Source: Rhizobium sp. WYCCWR10014
GTDB taxonomy: Bacteria > Pseudomonadota > Alphaproteobacteria > Rhizobiales > Rhizobiaceae
Direction: 5' to 3'
NCBI RefSeq assembly: GCF_001657485.1
Contig: NZ_LXFU01000051.1
Span: 421,543-485,542, forward strand
Length of the DNA stretch: 64,000 nt
The translations under genes were made by a program, and so were the position numbers. Of the stretch, positions 1 to 8,858 are shown one piece after another (within the stretch, counting starts at the first letter, position 1; each line of letters opens with the position of its first letter). The notes under the pieces were generated by a model. The model was not told where the DNA came from. It saw only the letters and a program-made list of their open reading frames with translations, and made no database searches.

Positions 1-98
1 GAGAATGATGCGCTCCACCGGGATCAGGAACGCTGCGGAACTGATGGCCTGGTTCTCGACCGAGATGAATTGAGGTGTGTTTGAGACGCATGAACGGC

Positions 99-123
99 GT
101 GTGGCCGATAGCTTCGGCCACAC
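99..123 (-). terminator. hairpin after the YcaO/TfuA operon
   Basis: A 10-bp perfect inverted repeat (GTGTGGCCGA / TCGGCCACAC) with a 5-nt loop lies 20 bases beyond the stop of the last minus-strand gene of the operon. There is no clear U-run, so it may be a weak terminator or an mRNA 3'-end stabilising hairpin. Nothing else is recognised in bases 1-142. Confidence 0.4.
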
Positions 124-142
124 TAGCCGCGTGATACCGGAG

Positions 143-826
143 TCAGCCGCTGATCGGCGGTCGCGACGGTGCAAGCCTCATGGTCTGTGAGTAGGCGAGC
201 GGTGAACGGTTGCCCGGAAGATTGGCGTCAAGGATGAGTGTCTTCACATCGTCGACGCGAATATCGATTACGATGACATCCTCCAGCTTGTCGATCTGCC
301 ATACGGCATAGCCGAGGCCTGGACCGTATCCGCAATCGCATTCGCAATAGCCGGATGTAAGCTGGTGGGGTAGACATGGCAGGAACATGATCAACGGCTT
401 TGGCAAATCATAGCAGTGCCCTTCATAGGAGTAGCCGTATATGACGCCGATGCTCCTGCCTTTGTCATCGTCGCAGCATTTCTTGGAGGATATCTCCACC
501 GGGAGAGCATAAACATCGAAACCCAGCAGGCCCGCGAGTGTGATTTTTTCCTTAAAAATCCCAAGGAAGTTATTGGGATCAAGGCTGTATGCCAGGCTTT
601 TTCTTGCGATTTCTGCTATTTTCTTTGTATCGCCCTCGATGTTGTTGACGTGTAGGTCATTTTCGAGTCGTTTTAGTACCTCTTCCTCGGAATATACAAA
701 GATGGGCGCGTGAGGAGCCGGGCGCCCATATAATCGCACTTCGCCTGGTCTATAGGCGCTATAGTTGGGAGGCGTTAGGCCTGTTGCGTTTGGACCTACA
801 CCGGGATGGCAGCAGCAGTCGCTCAT
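143..826 (-). CDS. cysteine-rich hypothetical protein in a YcaO/TfuA cluster
   Basis: I do not recognise this 227-residue protein. It begins MSDCCCHPGVGPN, with three consecutive cysteines at residues 4-6, followed by a Pro/Tyr-rich stretch. A helical segment follows (about residues 45-85), then a second CC pair and a CECDCGYG cluster near residue 165. It has no signal peptide or membrane segment. The start is fixed by a strong ribosome site (AGGAGGGG) six bases or so upstream. It is the last gene of a five-gene minus-strand operon with YcaO and TfuA, enzymes that modify backbone amides or Cys/Ser/Thr residues. It could therefore be the modified substrate, a partner or an immunity protein, but this is inference from context only. 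Confidence 0.75.
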   Translation of the reverse strand: MSDCCCHPGVGPNATGLTPPNYSAYRPGEVRLYGRPAPHAPIFVYSEEEVLKRLENDLHVNNIEGDTKKIAEIARKSLAYSLDPNNFLGIFKEKITLAGLLGFDVYALPVEISSKKCCDDDKGRSIGVIYGYSYEGHCYDLPKPLIMFLPCLPHQLTSGYCECDCGYGPGLGYAVWQIDKLEDVIVIDIRVDDVKTLILDANLPGNRSPLAYSQTMRLAPSRPPISG

Positions 827-851
827 GTTCCCCTCCTATCATGGACTGGTT

Positions 852-2072
852 TCAACTGATGATTTCACGCCATACAAAATTTGCCTTGAGCCGTTCGGCC
901 GCGACCCCGTCGACCGTTGCTGCAACCACCGCCCTTGCGACTTGATCAAGCGTCATGGTGTTTGGGTCGAGCGAGCGCAGCGACCCCGCGAGCGCGCTAC
1001 CGACCTGGTCGCGGGCGGTTTCGAGTGCCAGCTTGAAATAGAGCGGCCGGTCGCGGAACGATCGCTCGGTCAAGCCGCGAAACTCTTCGAATTGGTCGAG
1101 CGTCAATTCACGGAGATCGACGTCGAGCAGGCGCGGGTCGGCGAACCCTTCGCGAACCAATTGGCGGTGGTAGACGTCCACGATGCTGTCGAAGATCGCG
1201 CCGAGGAAGGGGAGCGAGCGGTCGTGCGGTTCGCGGGTGGTTTCCGACATGCGGCGGAAATTGGTAGCCAGCCGGATTTGCGTCTCGGGACTAGTCTCGG
1301 CGAAACGGTTGAGCTCGTTGGAGAGCAGAAGATTGCCTTGCGTCCGACGCAGCAGCCGGTCGGCGGCGGAATCGAAATGCAGCAGCGAGATCAGCGACAC
1401 ACAGTCGGAAAAGGCTTCCGAAAACGGGAAGAAATCGGCCTCGCGCGATGTGATCATCGGGATGCCGAGTTCCGACAGGCTGATGAAATGGCCGACCTCG
1501 TGGGCGATTGTGTCGAAGTTCAGCGCATAGGGCCGCAGCACGCCGCCGACATCGGAGGCTCCCAGCTCCAGATAGCCGTAGCCGGCATGGGCGTTGTCCC
1601 AGTCGACCAGGGGAATGATTTCCAGGCGGCGAAAGGCCGGGTCGAAGAACCAGCGGATGCGATGACCGAGATAGCTGTGCCAGATGTCGAGCACGAAATG
1701 TACGCAGGCATAGACGTGGACGCCGAGGTAGGCCCGCGATTTCGGGTCCATATTGTCGAAGTTGCGATCCGGGCCAGATCGTGCCGCCGGTCGCCGCTCG
1801 CCTTCGAACGGCGGCAGATCGTCGGGACCATAGGGCTGTTTTTCGATCAACGGATCGACCACGTACACCCACTGGTCGCTAGGTCCGTCACGGATCTCGT
1901 CGGGCAGGATCGAGAGCCAGACGCGATCGGGCTCTTCGTAGCCGGGGATGAAGGGAGGCTGGGGGAAAATCCAGAATCGTGTTCCGATGCGTGGGTTCAC
2001 GCGTTCCGTCACATTGTTCGGATACAGTTCCATGGCACAATCGCTTTCGAAGAAGAAGGATTGAGCAACCAC
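852..2072 (-). CDS. zinc metallopeptidase (gluzincin-like, HEVGH)
   Basis: A 406-residue protein with the zinc-protease motif IAHEVGHF near residue 190. About 25 residues later comes FSEAFSD, whose Glu is the expected third zinc ligand of gluzincins (thermolysin/M4-like). There is no signal peptide, so it should act in the cytosol. It lies 8 bases after the TfuA stop and 25 bases before the cysteine-rich gene, so all are probably co-transcribed. In RiPP clusters such peptidases often remove leader peptides, and that role is inferred here. The annotated start is a GTG with a poor ribosome site. The ATG at 2033 (M14) is an equally possible start and would leave all recognised motifs intact. Confidence 0.8.
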   Translation of the reverse strand: MVAQSFFFESDCAMELYPNNVTERVNPRIGTRFWIFPQPPFIPGYEEPDRVWLSILPDEIRDGPSDQWVYVVDPLIEKQPYGPDDLPPFEGERRPAARSGPDRNFDNMDPKSRAYLGVHVYACVHFVLDIWHSYLGHRIRWFFDPAFRRLEIIPLVDWDNAHAGYGYLELGASDVGGVLRPYALNFDTIAHEVGHFISLSELGIPMITSREADFFPFSEAFSDCVSLISLLHFDSAADRLLRRTQGNLLLSNELNRFAETSPETQIRLATNFRRMSETTREPHDRSLPFLGAIFDSIVDVYHRQLVREGFADPRLLDVDLRELTLDQFEEFRGLTERSFRDRPLYFKLALETARDQVGSALAGSLRSLDPNTMTLDQVARAVVAATVDGVAAERLKANFVWREIIS

Positions 2073-2080
2073 ACGTTTAA

Positions 2081-2836
2081 TTAGTAATTTCGTATCAAGT
2101 CGATGTCAATATGCGAGGCTTCCAAATCTCTCATGAAAGTATTGGTCGCGACCCAGGCGCGATCAACGTCGCGGCCCTGCCGCTCTACTGTTAGTGAAGG
2201 CGCCTTACGTAACGTAAGGAGGGCGTCCTGGCGCTTTTGCCCGGTCATTTCTTTCCGCAATGCCGAGATACGGTCACTGGAAAATCCCCCAGCGCGCAAT
2301 AGGGCTGCGAGCGAGCGATTGCGAAAGTTCGTCCCGCGCGCCAATGCGATGAGCTGGTCGCGCTCATCGGATGTCATCATATTTCGGCGGGCAAGCGTCG
2401 AGAACGTCCGTTGAAGGTCGACCAGTGCGTCCGTGAGCGGCAGAAAGCCGAGTTCGGCGGGCCCCGACTGCACGGCGACCGCATCCTCCGCCGTCAACGG
2501 CCAGCGCCGGTACCACCTATAGATCAGGCCGACGCCGATCATGCCATAGGGCGCAAGCTCGGCCGCCCGCAAGGCTCCCATGCTGGCCGCGCCGATCATG
2601 ACGATGCCTTGTGCCATCGCCCAGAGAATTTCCTTGTGGCGGACGGCGGGGCGGTCCTCGAACTGTCCGTCGATCAGCACCATCGCACGTGGGCGGAAGG
2701 CATGGGCGGCGAGTATGACGTCTCCCTGGGATACGGGCTGAAGATAGGTCGCGTCGAGCACCGCCTGCGCCTCGTCGAGACGCAGCGTGGGGCCGAGAAA
2801 TACCAGAATTGGACCTTCCTTGCCGGCATTCGTCAT
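2081..2836 (-). CDS. tfuA: TfuA-like protein
   Basis: This is a TfuA-domain protein of about 251 residues. The family is known as the partner of YcaO enzymes in thioamide formation and was first seen in trifolitoxin clusters of Rhizobium. Recognisable parts are the N-terminal ILVFLGPTLRLDEA strand-loop, the core GIVMIGAASMGALRAAEL, and YGMIGVGLIYRWY. I chose the ATG at 2836 rather than the upstream in-frame start at 2965. It is preceded by GAGGGG at the right distance, starts just 10 bases after the YcaO stop, and removes an arginine-rich tail that only reflects the overlapping ycaO reading frame. It acts with the YcaO protein encoded immediately upstream. Confidence 0.92.
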   Translation of the reverse strand: MTNAGKEGPILVFLGPTLRLDEAQAVLDATYLQPVSQGDVILAAHAFRPRAMVLIDGQFEDRPAVRHKEILWAMAQGIVMIGAASMGALRAAELAPYGMIGVGLIYRWYRRWPLTAEDAVAVQSGPAELGFLPLTDALVDLQRTFSTLARRNMMTSDERDQLIALARGTNFRNRSLAALLRAGGFSSDRISALRKEMTGQKRQDALLTLRKAPSLTVERQGRDVDRAWVATNTFMRDLEASHIDIDLIRNY

Positions 2837-2846
2837 CGGCAACCCC

Positions 2847-4079
2847 TCAACGCAAAATTGAAAACGGCCGCGCACCCGCAAGAATGGTTCGCACGCAGGC
2901 CACGCCTGCTTCGGCGTCCGCTCCGACCGGTACGGCGAGAACAGGTCCAAGCCCGCAGGCGGCAACCCGGTCGACGACGTCGCGCAGGCATGTTGGGGCG
3001 AAGGGCGACGCTGCCGTGCCCGCAGCCGTGGCTTCGAGGATCAGGCGGCGGGCGTCCGCGACGAGCGGATCGGTGCTCTTGCGATAGTGTTCGCGCGTCT
3101 GGTCGTCGCGCGCGCCGGAAATCGCCCCGGCGCGCGCCGACAATGCCTCCAGCATCGCGCTCGCCGCGGCTGTCTCGACGGTAAAGCCCGCCGAATGGCC
3201 CTCCGTCGGCAACGCCAGGGTCGGCTCAGCCGCGCCGGCCTCGATCGCCTGGCACCAGATCACCGGTAGGTCGGTGGGCGAGGGGGCGTGCCAAAGCGCG
3301 AAAGCGATGCCCTGCGTCCGGGTGACCGAAAGAATATGCTCGACCTTCGGCCCGATGTGCGATGTCGCTATGCGGCGACGATCGAAAAAGCCGTGGGTGG
3401 TGAAGGCCCGCGCGATCGCGTCGCGTTCGATGCATTCGAACAGTCCATGCGCGAAGGCATCGCGCGCCGTGCTGTGGCAGGCAAGGCCGGTGGTGGTGCG
3501 GATGAACAATCCGTCGCCCTGTGGCTCGGGATCGGTATAGCAGGTATGAACGAGTTCGAGCGGCACCGGCTGCGGCGCTCCGCTCGCGACATCGACAGCC
3601 AAGGTCCAGGGAATTGGCAGCGATCGCCATGCGGTGCCGGCGTGGGGAAGCAGCAGGTTTTCGAGCAGGGCCGCGTCGATCCGAAGCTCGTCGGCGGTCG
3701 CAAGAAAGCAGTCCGAGGAGGGAATGCGCTCGGCGAAGAAACGCTCGAGACCCTCCATGATCGCCCCGACCGCCGCCTCCATCAGGGTGAGGCCGCGGCC
3801 AAGCGAGGTCACCTCGGAAAGCGCGGCCGGCTGGATGGCCTGCGCCACCGGCAGACCGAGACGGTCGAGCCCGGTCAGGTCGGCGAGACGGGTGATGCCG
3901 GCCCGGCGGCTGAAAGGGAGTAGCCTGCGAAAACATGCCTCGGCGGCGCCGGGGTCGGCCGGCGTATCGAGCGGTTGCCTCAAGCCGGCGGCAAGCTCGT
4001 CGCGAAAGTCGGCAATCCGTCCGTCGATCGCCGGCGGGGCAGGGGTCAGGCCTTCGGCCGTGTCAGCGTCCGATAACAA
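2847..4079 (-). CDS. YcaO-domain protein (ATP-dependent amide cyclodehydratase/thioamidase)
   Basis: A 410-residue YcaO-family enzyme, which uses ATP to activate backbone amides for azoline or thioamide formation. Visible family motifs are the ATP/Mg helix segments AVGAIMEGLERFFAE (about residue 105), AHGLFECIERDAIARAF (about residue 210), and a later AMLEALSARAGAISGARDD. The C-terminus is not a PxPxP tail. That tail is typical of partner-independent cyclodehydratases, so its absence fits a TfuA-dependent enzyme. The start is a TTG that overlaps the upstream cyclase gene by 17 bases, so translation is probably coupled. With the adjacent tfuA this forms the standard YcaO-TfuA pair. The substrate is unknown. 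Confidence 0.92.
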   Translation of the reverse strand: MLSDADTAEGLTPAPPAIDGRIADFRDELAAGLRQPLDTPADPGAAEACFRRLLPFSRRAGITRLADLTGLDRLGLPVAQAIQPAALSEVTSLGRGLTLMEAAVGAIMEGLERFFAERIPSSDCFLATADELRIDAALLENLLLPHAGTAWRSLPIPWTLAVDVASGAPQPVPLELVHTCYTDPEPQGDGLFIRTTTGLACHSTARDAFAHGLFECIERDAIARAFTTHGFFDRRRIATSHIGPKVEHILSVTRTQGIAFALWHAPSPTDLPVIWCQAIEAGAAEPTLALPTEGHSAGFTVETAAASAMLEALSARAGAISGARDDQTREHYRKSTDPLVADARRLILEATAAGTAASPFAPTCLRDVVDRVAACGLGPVLAVPVGADAEAGVACVRTILAGARPFSILR

Positions 4080-7000
4080 CGCCCAGCTCCCGGGTTGAGC
4101 GGCTCGCCCTTTGCATCAGAGCCATCGCACCCTGGCTTTCGGCGATGGTCACGGCTGTCAGCAGTTCGGCGGCGACAAGATTGGTTTTCACGTTTCCCCG
4201 AGCGCGCAGCACAGCCCGGCAGCGGTAGAGTTCGGCGAGCCAGTAGGCATGGCCGGTTTCCTTGGCCTGCCGGATGGCGTCGGTGACGACGTCGATGGCC
4301 TGCTCATACTTGCCGGCAAGGCCGAGGAGGGTCGCGTGCATGTAGAGATAGATCGGCAGGTCGGCGACGGCGCCGAGATCCTTGAGCAGCGCCAATCCCT
4401 CGCCGAACATCTCATGGCCGGCGAGGAGGTCGTCGCTGTGGGCTTTGGCCCAGCCGCCGAAAAGCAGCGACATGCCAGCGAGCGACTGCATCTCATGTTG
4501 CTGGGCAAAGAGCTGCATCCGGCTCGAAACATCCGCCAGCCGCTCGAAATCGTCGCGGTAGAAGGCCGAGACCGCCTCGGTGTCGAGCGAATGGGCGGTA
4601 CTCGGAACATGGCCGATGCGCTCGACCAGGCCGACCATGTCCGCAAGTGCTGTGTCCGAGGCCGAGCCTTGTCCCGTCAGCCAGAGCGACAGAGCGAGTT
4701 GTCCGAGGCCGCAGACCTTGGCGTCGTGGCCGCCATAGAGCGTTCGCGCGGTTTCGGCCGATCGCTCGTCGTAGAGCGCAAGCCCCGCCGTGATCGCCTC
4801 CTGCGTCTCCTTGTGCCAGCCGAGATTGAAGTCGATCGCCCAGATGCAATGCTTGACCTGCAGGGCGATTTCGCGATCTTCGGTGCCAAGCATCATCATC
4901 TGCACTTCGAGTGCGCGGTCGTGCATGACGAGAAAGTCAGGCCCGGTCAGCCACCAGCCCCAATAGATCGGAAACCACTTTGGCTGGTCTTCCTTCGGCT
5001 GGCGGCGGGCGATGGCGACGCCGTCTTCGTACAGCTTGCGGGCGGGCGGAGAATTGGCGCCGACGAGGCCAGTGAGGATCGGGCCGAGCCTGGTGAAGGC
5101 GGAAAGCCGCAAGGCGTCGACCGCCTCGCTTTCGTCCATCTCGGCGCAAAGGGCCAGCGCGTGTTCCAGATGGTGGCGCGCCTCGATCATCGCCGAGCGG
5201 CCGGCACTCTCGGAGCCGGCGGCGATGAACAGCCGAATTGCCTCCTCCGTGAGCCCGGCGCGTTCCGCCTGGTCGGCGAGCCCGCCGGTGTCGATCCATT
5301 CCGCCAGCCCACGGTCGTCGCTGACGGCGTTGAACAGCCGTCGGTGCAGAACCTGCCGTTGCTTGCGCAGCAGTGCCTTGTAGATCGTTTCCTGGATCAG
5401 GGCGTGTCGGAAGCGGTAGATCACGGTTCCGCCGGTTCGGCCACGCGTCAGAAAGCCGGTTTCGCACAGCACATCCGCCGCACTCGCCAGCGACCGCCTG
5501 GCGAGATCCGGCAAAAGCGCGTGAAGCAGCGGCAGCGTCGTACGGCCGCCGGCGATAGCCGCGGCTCGCGCCACGTCCCGCGCCGGTCCGAGGCGCGCGA
5601 GCCGTTCGTCGAGAATCCCTTCGAAGGCAAGCGCGTGCGTGTGAGAGACCTTGGCCTCGCCGTCATGCGCGATTGCCTCAGGAATATTCGCCGCATCCGC
5701 AGGCGCGATCTCCGTGATCCACTGGCAGATCTCCTCGATGAACAGCGGAACGCCGCCGGAAATCCGCTCCGTCGCCTCCAGAAGTTCCGGAAGTGCCGTG
5801 CGCTTGTGTGCCGGCCAACTCGCTTCGATCGCCTGCTTCGTCTCGTCGCGATTGAGTGGATTCAACGACAGGTGCACCACGTCGGCACCGTCGGCCCAAT
5901 CCATCGCGGCGCCGGGGCGCAAGGTGACGACGAGAAGGATGGGAAGCCGTGAAACTGTGCGGACGATTTCCCCAAGGAGGTCCTGCGACGTCGGATCGAT
6001 CCAGTGAACATCCTCGACCGCCATGATCAGCGGACCGCGGGCGCCGACGGTCTCCAGCGCATGGATGGTCGCCCGCCGCGCCCTGTCGCGGATTGCCTTG
6101 GGATTGCTGCCGGAGAGGGACTCGTTTCGGCCCGCAGCGCCGAGCAGATACGAAAACAGTTCGGCGACGTCTGGCTCTTCTATGCCGTGGTGCGCGAACG
6201 CGGCGGCGACGGTTGTCGCCGTCAGGCGTGAGGGGCCAGCCGCCTTGGACGCCGTGCCGGGAAAGCCATGCATGAGCGGGTGAAGCGTGGAGCGCGCGCC
6301 GCCGGGCGCGCACTGAAACAGGAAGGCCCTCGATCGCTCCTTGCGGGTAAGCTTGCGGATCTCCCGCAAAAGCCGTGATTTGCCGATGCCGGCGTCGCCT
6401 TCGATCGCCAGGATCTGGCCTTTCCCGGCCAAGACCTCTCGCCAGCAACGGCCAATTGTCTCAAGCTCGGCGGCACGGCCGATGAAGGAACCGCCAAGCC
6501 GTCCGAAGGCGTAGAAGCGGGTGACTTCGGTACGATGTTCGAGCGCCCGCCAAACCCTTTCGGGCTCGGCAAATCCCTTTAGCGACCGGCTGCCCTCGAA
6601 GATGAAGGCGTAGGCGCGTCCAGCGAGGGTCTTCGTTTCCTCCGAGACGAGAATGCTGTCAGGGGCCGCGAGCGCTTCCAGCCGCGTCGCCATGGCGAGC
6701 GCCGCCCCCGTCACCGGCTCCTGCGAAGGGACTTCCTCGCGCGGTTCCTGGACCAGCGCGATGGAGGTGGCGATGCCGACGCGGACATGCATGTCGCCGC
6801 GCCGCGCCTCGCGGCCGATGCGCCGGCAGGCCTCGATAACGTCGAAGCCAGCGCGAATCGCCAGCGACGCGGCATCGCGCGAGCCAAGTTCCGTCGGGAA
6901 AAGGGCAACACCGCCGTCACCGGCCTCGACCCGCATCACGCCGGAACGTGCGACGATCGCCGACCGCACCGCCTGCTGAAAGGCGGAAATCAGCTCCTGG

Positions 7001-7164
7001 AAGTCCTCGATATCGAGTTGATGGAATAGATTTGTCGATCCGACAAGATCGTAGCAGAGCGCCGTGATGAGGCGCCGCTCGCTGCCATGCTCTGCCGGCC
7101 GCGCGCCCCCGCCCGGCGATTTTCGTGGGTGCTTCGGTGAGTTGATAGGACTTTCGCTCGCCAT
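4063..7164 (-). CDS. nucleotide cyclase / AAA ATPase / TPR regulator
   Basis: A protein of about 1,033 residues. The N-terminal 200 residues form a class III adenylate/guanylate cyclase domain (CYDLVGST with the first metal Asp, then AGDGGVALF). This is followed by an AAA/NTPase module with Walker A GDAGIGKSRLL and Walker B IMAVEDVHW, and a long C-terminal helical repeat region of TPR type. This layout is common in rhizobial and actinobacterial signalling proteins of the cyclase-LuxR-ATPase type. It is the first gene of the YcaO operon and overlaps ycaO, so it may sense conditions that trigger the modification pathway. I prefer the ATG at 7164, which has AAGGGG upstream. A GTG at 7197 is the alternative start. 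Confidence 0.88.
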   Translation of the reverse strand: MASESPINSPKHPRKSPGGGARPAEHGSERRLITALCYDLVGSTNLFHQLDIEDFQELISAFQQAVRSAIVARSGVMRVEAGDGGVALFPTELGSRDAASLAIRAGFDVIEACRRIGREARRGDMHVRVGIATSIALVQEPREEVPSQEPVTGAALAMATRLEALAAPDSILVSEETKTLAGRAYAFIFEGSRSLKGFAEPERVWRALEHRTEVTRFYAFGRLGGSFIGRAAELETIGRCWREVLAGKGQILAIEGDAGIGKSRLLREIRKLTRKERSRAFLFQCAPGGARSTLHPLMHGFPGTASKAAGPSRLTATTVAAAFAHHGIEEPDVAELFSYLLGAAGRNESLSGSNPKAIRDRARRATIHALETVGARGPLIMAVEDVHWIDPTSQDLLGEIVRTVSRLPILLVVTLRPGAAMDWADGADVVHLSLNPLNRDETKQAIEASWPAHKRTALPELLEATERISGGVPLFIEEICQWITEIAPADAANIPEAIAHDGEAKVSHTHALAFEGILDERLARLGPARDVARAAAIAGGRTTLPLLHALLPDLARRSLASAADVLCETGFLTRGRTGGTVIYRFRHALIQETIYKALLRKQRQVLHRRLFNAVSDDRGLAEWIDTGGLADQAERAGLTEEAIRLFIAAGSESAGRSAMIEARHHLEHALALCAEMDESEAVDALRLSAFTRLGPILTGLVGANSPPARKLYEDGVAIARRQPKEDQPKWFPIYWGWWLTGPDFLVMHDRALEVQMMMLGTEDREIALQVKHCIWAIDFNLGWHKETQEAITAGLALYDERSAETARTLYGGHDAKVCGLGQLALSLWLTGQGSASDTALADMVGLVERIGHVPSTAHSLDTEAVSAFYRDDFERLADVSSRMQLFAQQHEMQSLAGMSLLFGGWAKAHSDDLLAGHEMFGEGLALLKDLGAVADLPIYLYMHATLLGLAGKYEQAIDVVTDAIRQAKETGHAYWLAELYRCRAVLRARGNVKTNLVAAELLTAVTIAESQGAMALMQRASRSTRELGVVIGR

Positions 7165-7208
7165 CGCCGCCCCTTGCGTGTCTGGTAAATCCTGCACCTG
7201 ACAAAGCG

Positions 7209-7238
7209 ACTATAACACAGGCCGACACGATGTGTCGG
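7209..7238 (-). promoter_or_regulatory. promoter with inverted repeat upstream of the cyclase-YcaO operon
   Basis: On the minus strand a TATAGT -10-like hexamer (7214-7209) is preceded by an inverted repeat CCGACAC-nnn-GTGTCGG (7222-7238). The repeat lies where an activator or repressor would bind, 40 bases or so from the first gene. No consensus -35 is present at the right spacing, which fits regulated transcription. Confidence 0.4.
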
Positions 7239-7465
7239 TAGCCAAAAGTTGAAAGGAGATCGGATTGTACGCGGCACGAAATGCCGTGCGGCGGGGCAGA
7301 CCCGCACGTCGAAATTACGCAACGATTTCAAAGAGAGTGGCACGCCAGCCGAGATGAAAATGCGAACCTCTTTGTTATTGATATCAAAACCTAATTTCCG
7401 GATTCTATTGCGGCTTGCTAGACGCAAGCTTTGATGCGCTTCAGAAAGGCCTTTTGGTAAGTTTC

Positions 7466-7840
7466 ATGGATGACATAACAATCTCGGCACGTGAGTGGCT
7501 AATAAGCAATTCGAATCCGATAGCGATTTTTCTCTACGGCAGCCGTGCGTATGGAACAGCGACGCAGGACAGTGACCACGACTTCCTGATCGTGCTTAGT
7601 GATGAAGCCTACGAGAGCTTACCGGGATCTCCTTAGACCTATTTCCAGCGCAGGCTCAGTGAAGCGGTCGGTTCAGATTGCGACACCGTCGTGAATTCGA
7701 GATCAGGCTTCATTGAATCCAATAGGGACGCTCCGGCAGCCGGCCTTCCCAAGGGATCCCACGCTTGGCAGGCATTGAACCGTGGCAAACTCTTGTTTCC
7801 CAAACTCGATATCGAGGCGTTCATGCGAACTCTTCGATAG
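7466..7840 (+). pseudogene. nucleotidyltransferase (MNT/KNTase type) interrupted by an in-frame TAG
   Basis: The N-terminal part carries the nucleotidyltransferase signature FLYGSRAYGT followed by DSDHDFLIV, that is GSxxxG plus DxD of the DNA polymerase beta fold. The frame stops at a TAG at 7634-7636. It then stays open in the same frame for 67 more codons (TYFQRRLSEAV ... WQALNRGKLLFPKLD) to a TAG at 7838-7840. That second part looks like the usual C-terminal half, so the intact protein would be about 124 residues. The most likely explanation is a nonsense mutation. The base composition is more AT-rich than its neighbours. It sits at the edge of the defence island, where MNT proteins often act as antitoxins, but no HEPN partner is seen. 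Confidence 0.7.
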
Positions 7841-7931
7841 ACCTTTTTTGCCGGTGGTTTCGGGAGGCGAAATGACTGCCTGAAGGCGGCATTTGTGTTG
7901 AGCAAAGCATAGATACGCCTCAGACAGAATC

Positions 7932-8858
7932 TCAAATTCGGCGGACATTCCCGTCAGAGCAAATTTCAAGGATGGGGCCAACAAGATCATAAACGACTGA
8001 GTCGCGCGCGAAGGAGTTTAACCTCTCCTGAGCTAGATCAAGGGGAAGGAGCCCGATTTGGACCTTCTGATGTCCACCCTCCGCAGAAAAGCCCGCCTCC
8101 ACATTTATTCCGCCTACATCCGTCAAAAGATAGCGCGCATGAAAATCGGCTCCGCCTGTGCGTTCCTTCCAGCTAAAGAGCGTAATCGACATGCCGTCTG
8201 GTATTAGGCCCTGCATCCATTTGTGAGCCTCTCGCTCAACGAATTCAGGTGGGGGTCTGTTGTCATGATCACAGAAATGAATCTCACAATTTACGCCAGC
8301 GCCGCCAGATGCCTGTATTGTGTCAAGGCATGCTTTCAGTGTCTCCTGATACCTAACCTTGCTGATATCGAAGAACCGGTCGACAAAGAGGACCTTTGTT
8401 GACGACACCAATAGTGGTTTCATAGCACTCGCCATTGACGCGCCGATGCGGTCAACGTCCCAAGTGTGTGGCGCGGTCATGAGCGGATGTCCCTCATCAA
8501 CATCGTCGAATACCAGGACCTGCTGATGCAGACCCGGATTCTCCGCGGCAATAATCGCATGAAATGGCAAAATCGCTTGTTGCGCAATCGCGTTCGTTAG
8601 CCATCCACCGACGGTCGGATCATAAGGCCTACCTGACCGAATGACCTTCGACTTTTTTGCGTGCTGAAGACTTTCCTCAAGACGTTTACGCTCGATCGGC
8701 TTCATGGTCTCGGAAGCAGCATAGACTTCCTTAAACCACGCCTTCGGGAACTGGGATATCAGCCGCCCACGATCAAAACCGAATTTTTCTATTAGATATC
8801 GAAAATCTTTCCAGCTTGAACCGATTGCCTGAGGCTCGACTGCATACTCGTAGAGCAT
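7932..8858 (-). CDS. hypothetical protein, possible phospholipase D-like fold
   Basis: A 308-residue protein, last of the seven-gene minus-strand defence operon. Its start overlaps the stop of the ATPase gene (TGATG). I do not recognise it firmly. The C-terminal third contains DFHARYLLTD followed by GGINVEAGFS, which resembles the HxRxxxxD variant of the phospholipase D HKD motif. The middle has a hydrophobic strand KVLFVDRFFD. It is likely to be the effector or adaptor partner of the upstream ATPase, since ATPase-plus-effector gene pairs are usual in phage defence. No signal peptide or membrane helix is seen. The function is inferred from context. Confidence 0.7.
   Translation of the reverse strand: MLYEYAVEPQAIGSSWKDFRYLIEKFGFDRGRLISQFPKAWFKEVYAASETMKPIERKRLEESLQHAKKSKVIRSGRPYDPTVGGWLTNAIAQQAILPFHAIIAAENPGLHQQVLVFDDVDEGHPLMTAPHTWDVDRIGASMASAMKPLLVSSTKVLFVDRFFDISKVRYQETLKACLDTIQASGGAGVNCEIHFCDHDNRPPPEFVEREAHKWMQGLIPDGMSITLFSWKERTGGADFHARYLLTDVGGINVEAGFSAEGGHQKVQIGLLPLDLAQERLNSFARDSVVYDLVGPILEICSDGNVRRI

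Noticed and set aside
765..2084. Long plus-strand frame of 439 codons opposite the metallopeptidase
   Set aside because: It is a mirror frame of a GC-rich gene with no ribosome site and no domain; the minus strand has the HEVGH motif and coupled neighbours.
4111..5952. 613-codon plus-strand frame opposite the cyclase/AAA gene
   Set aside because: Composition is Arg/Gln/Gly-rich and lacks any motif; the minus strand encodes clear cyclase and Walker motifs.
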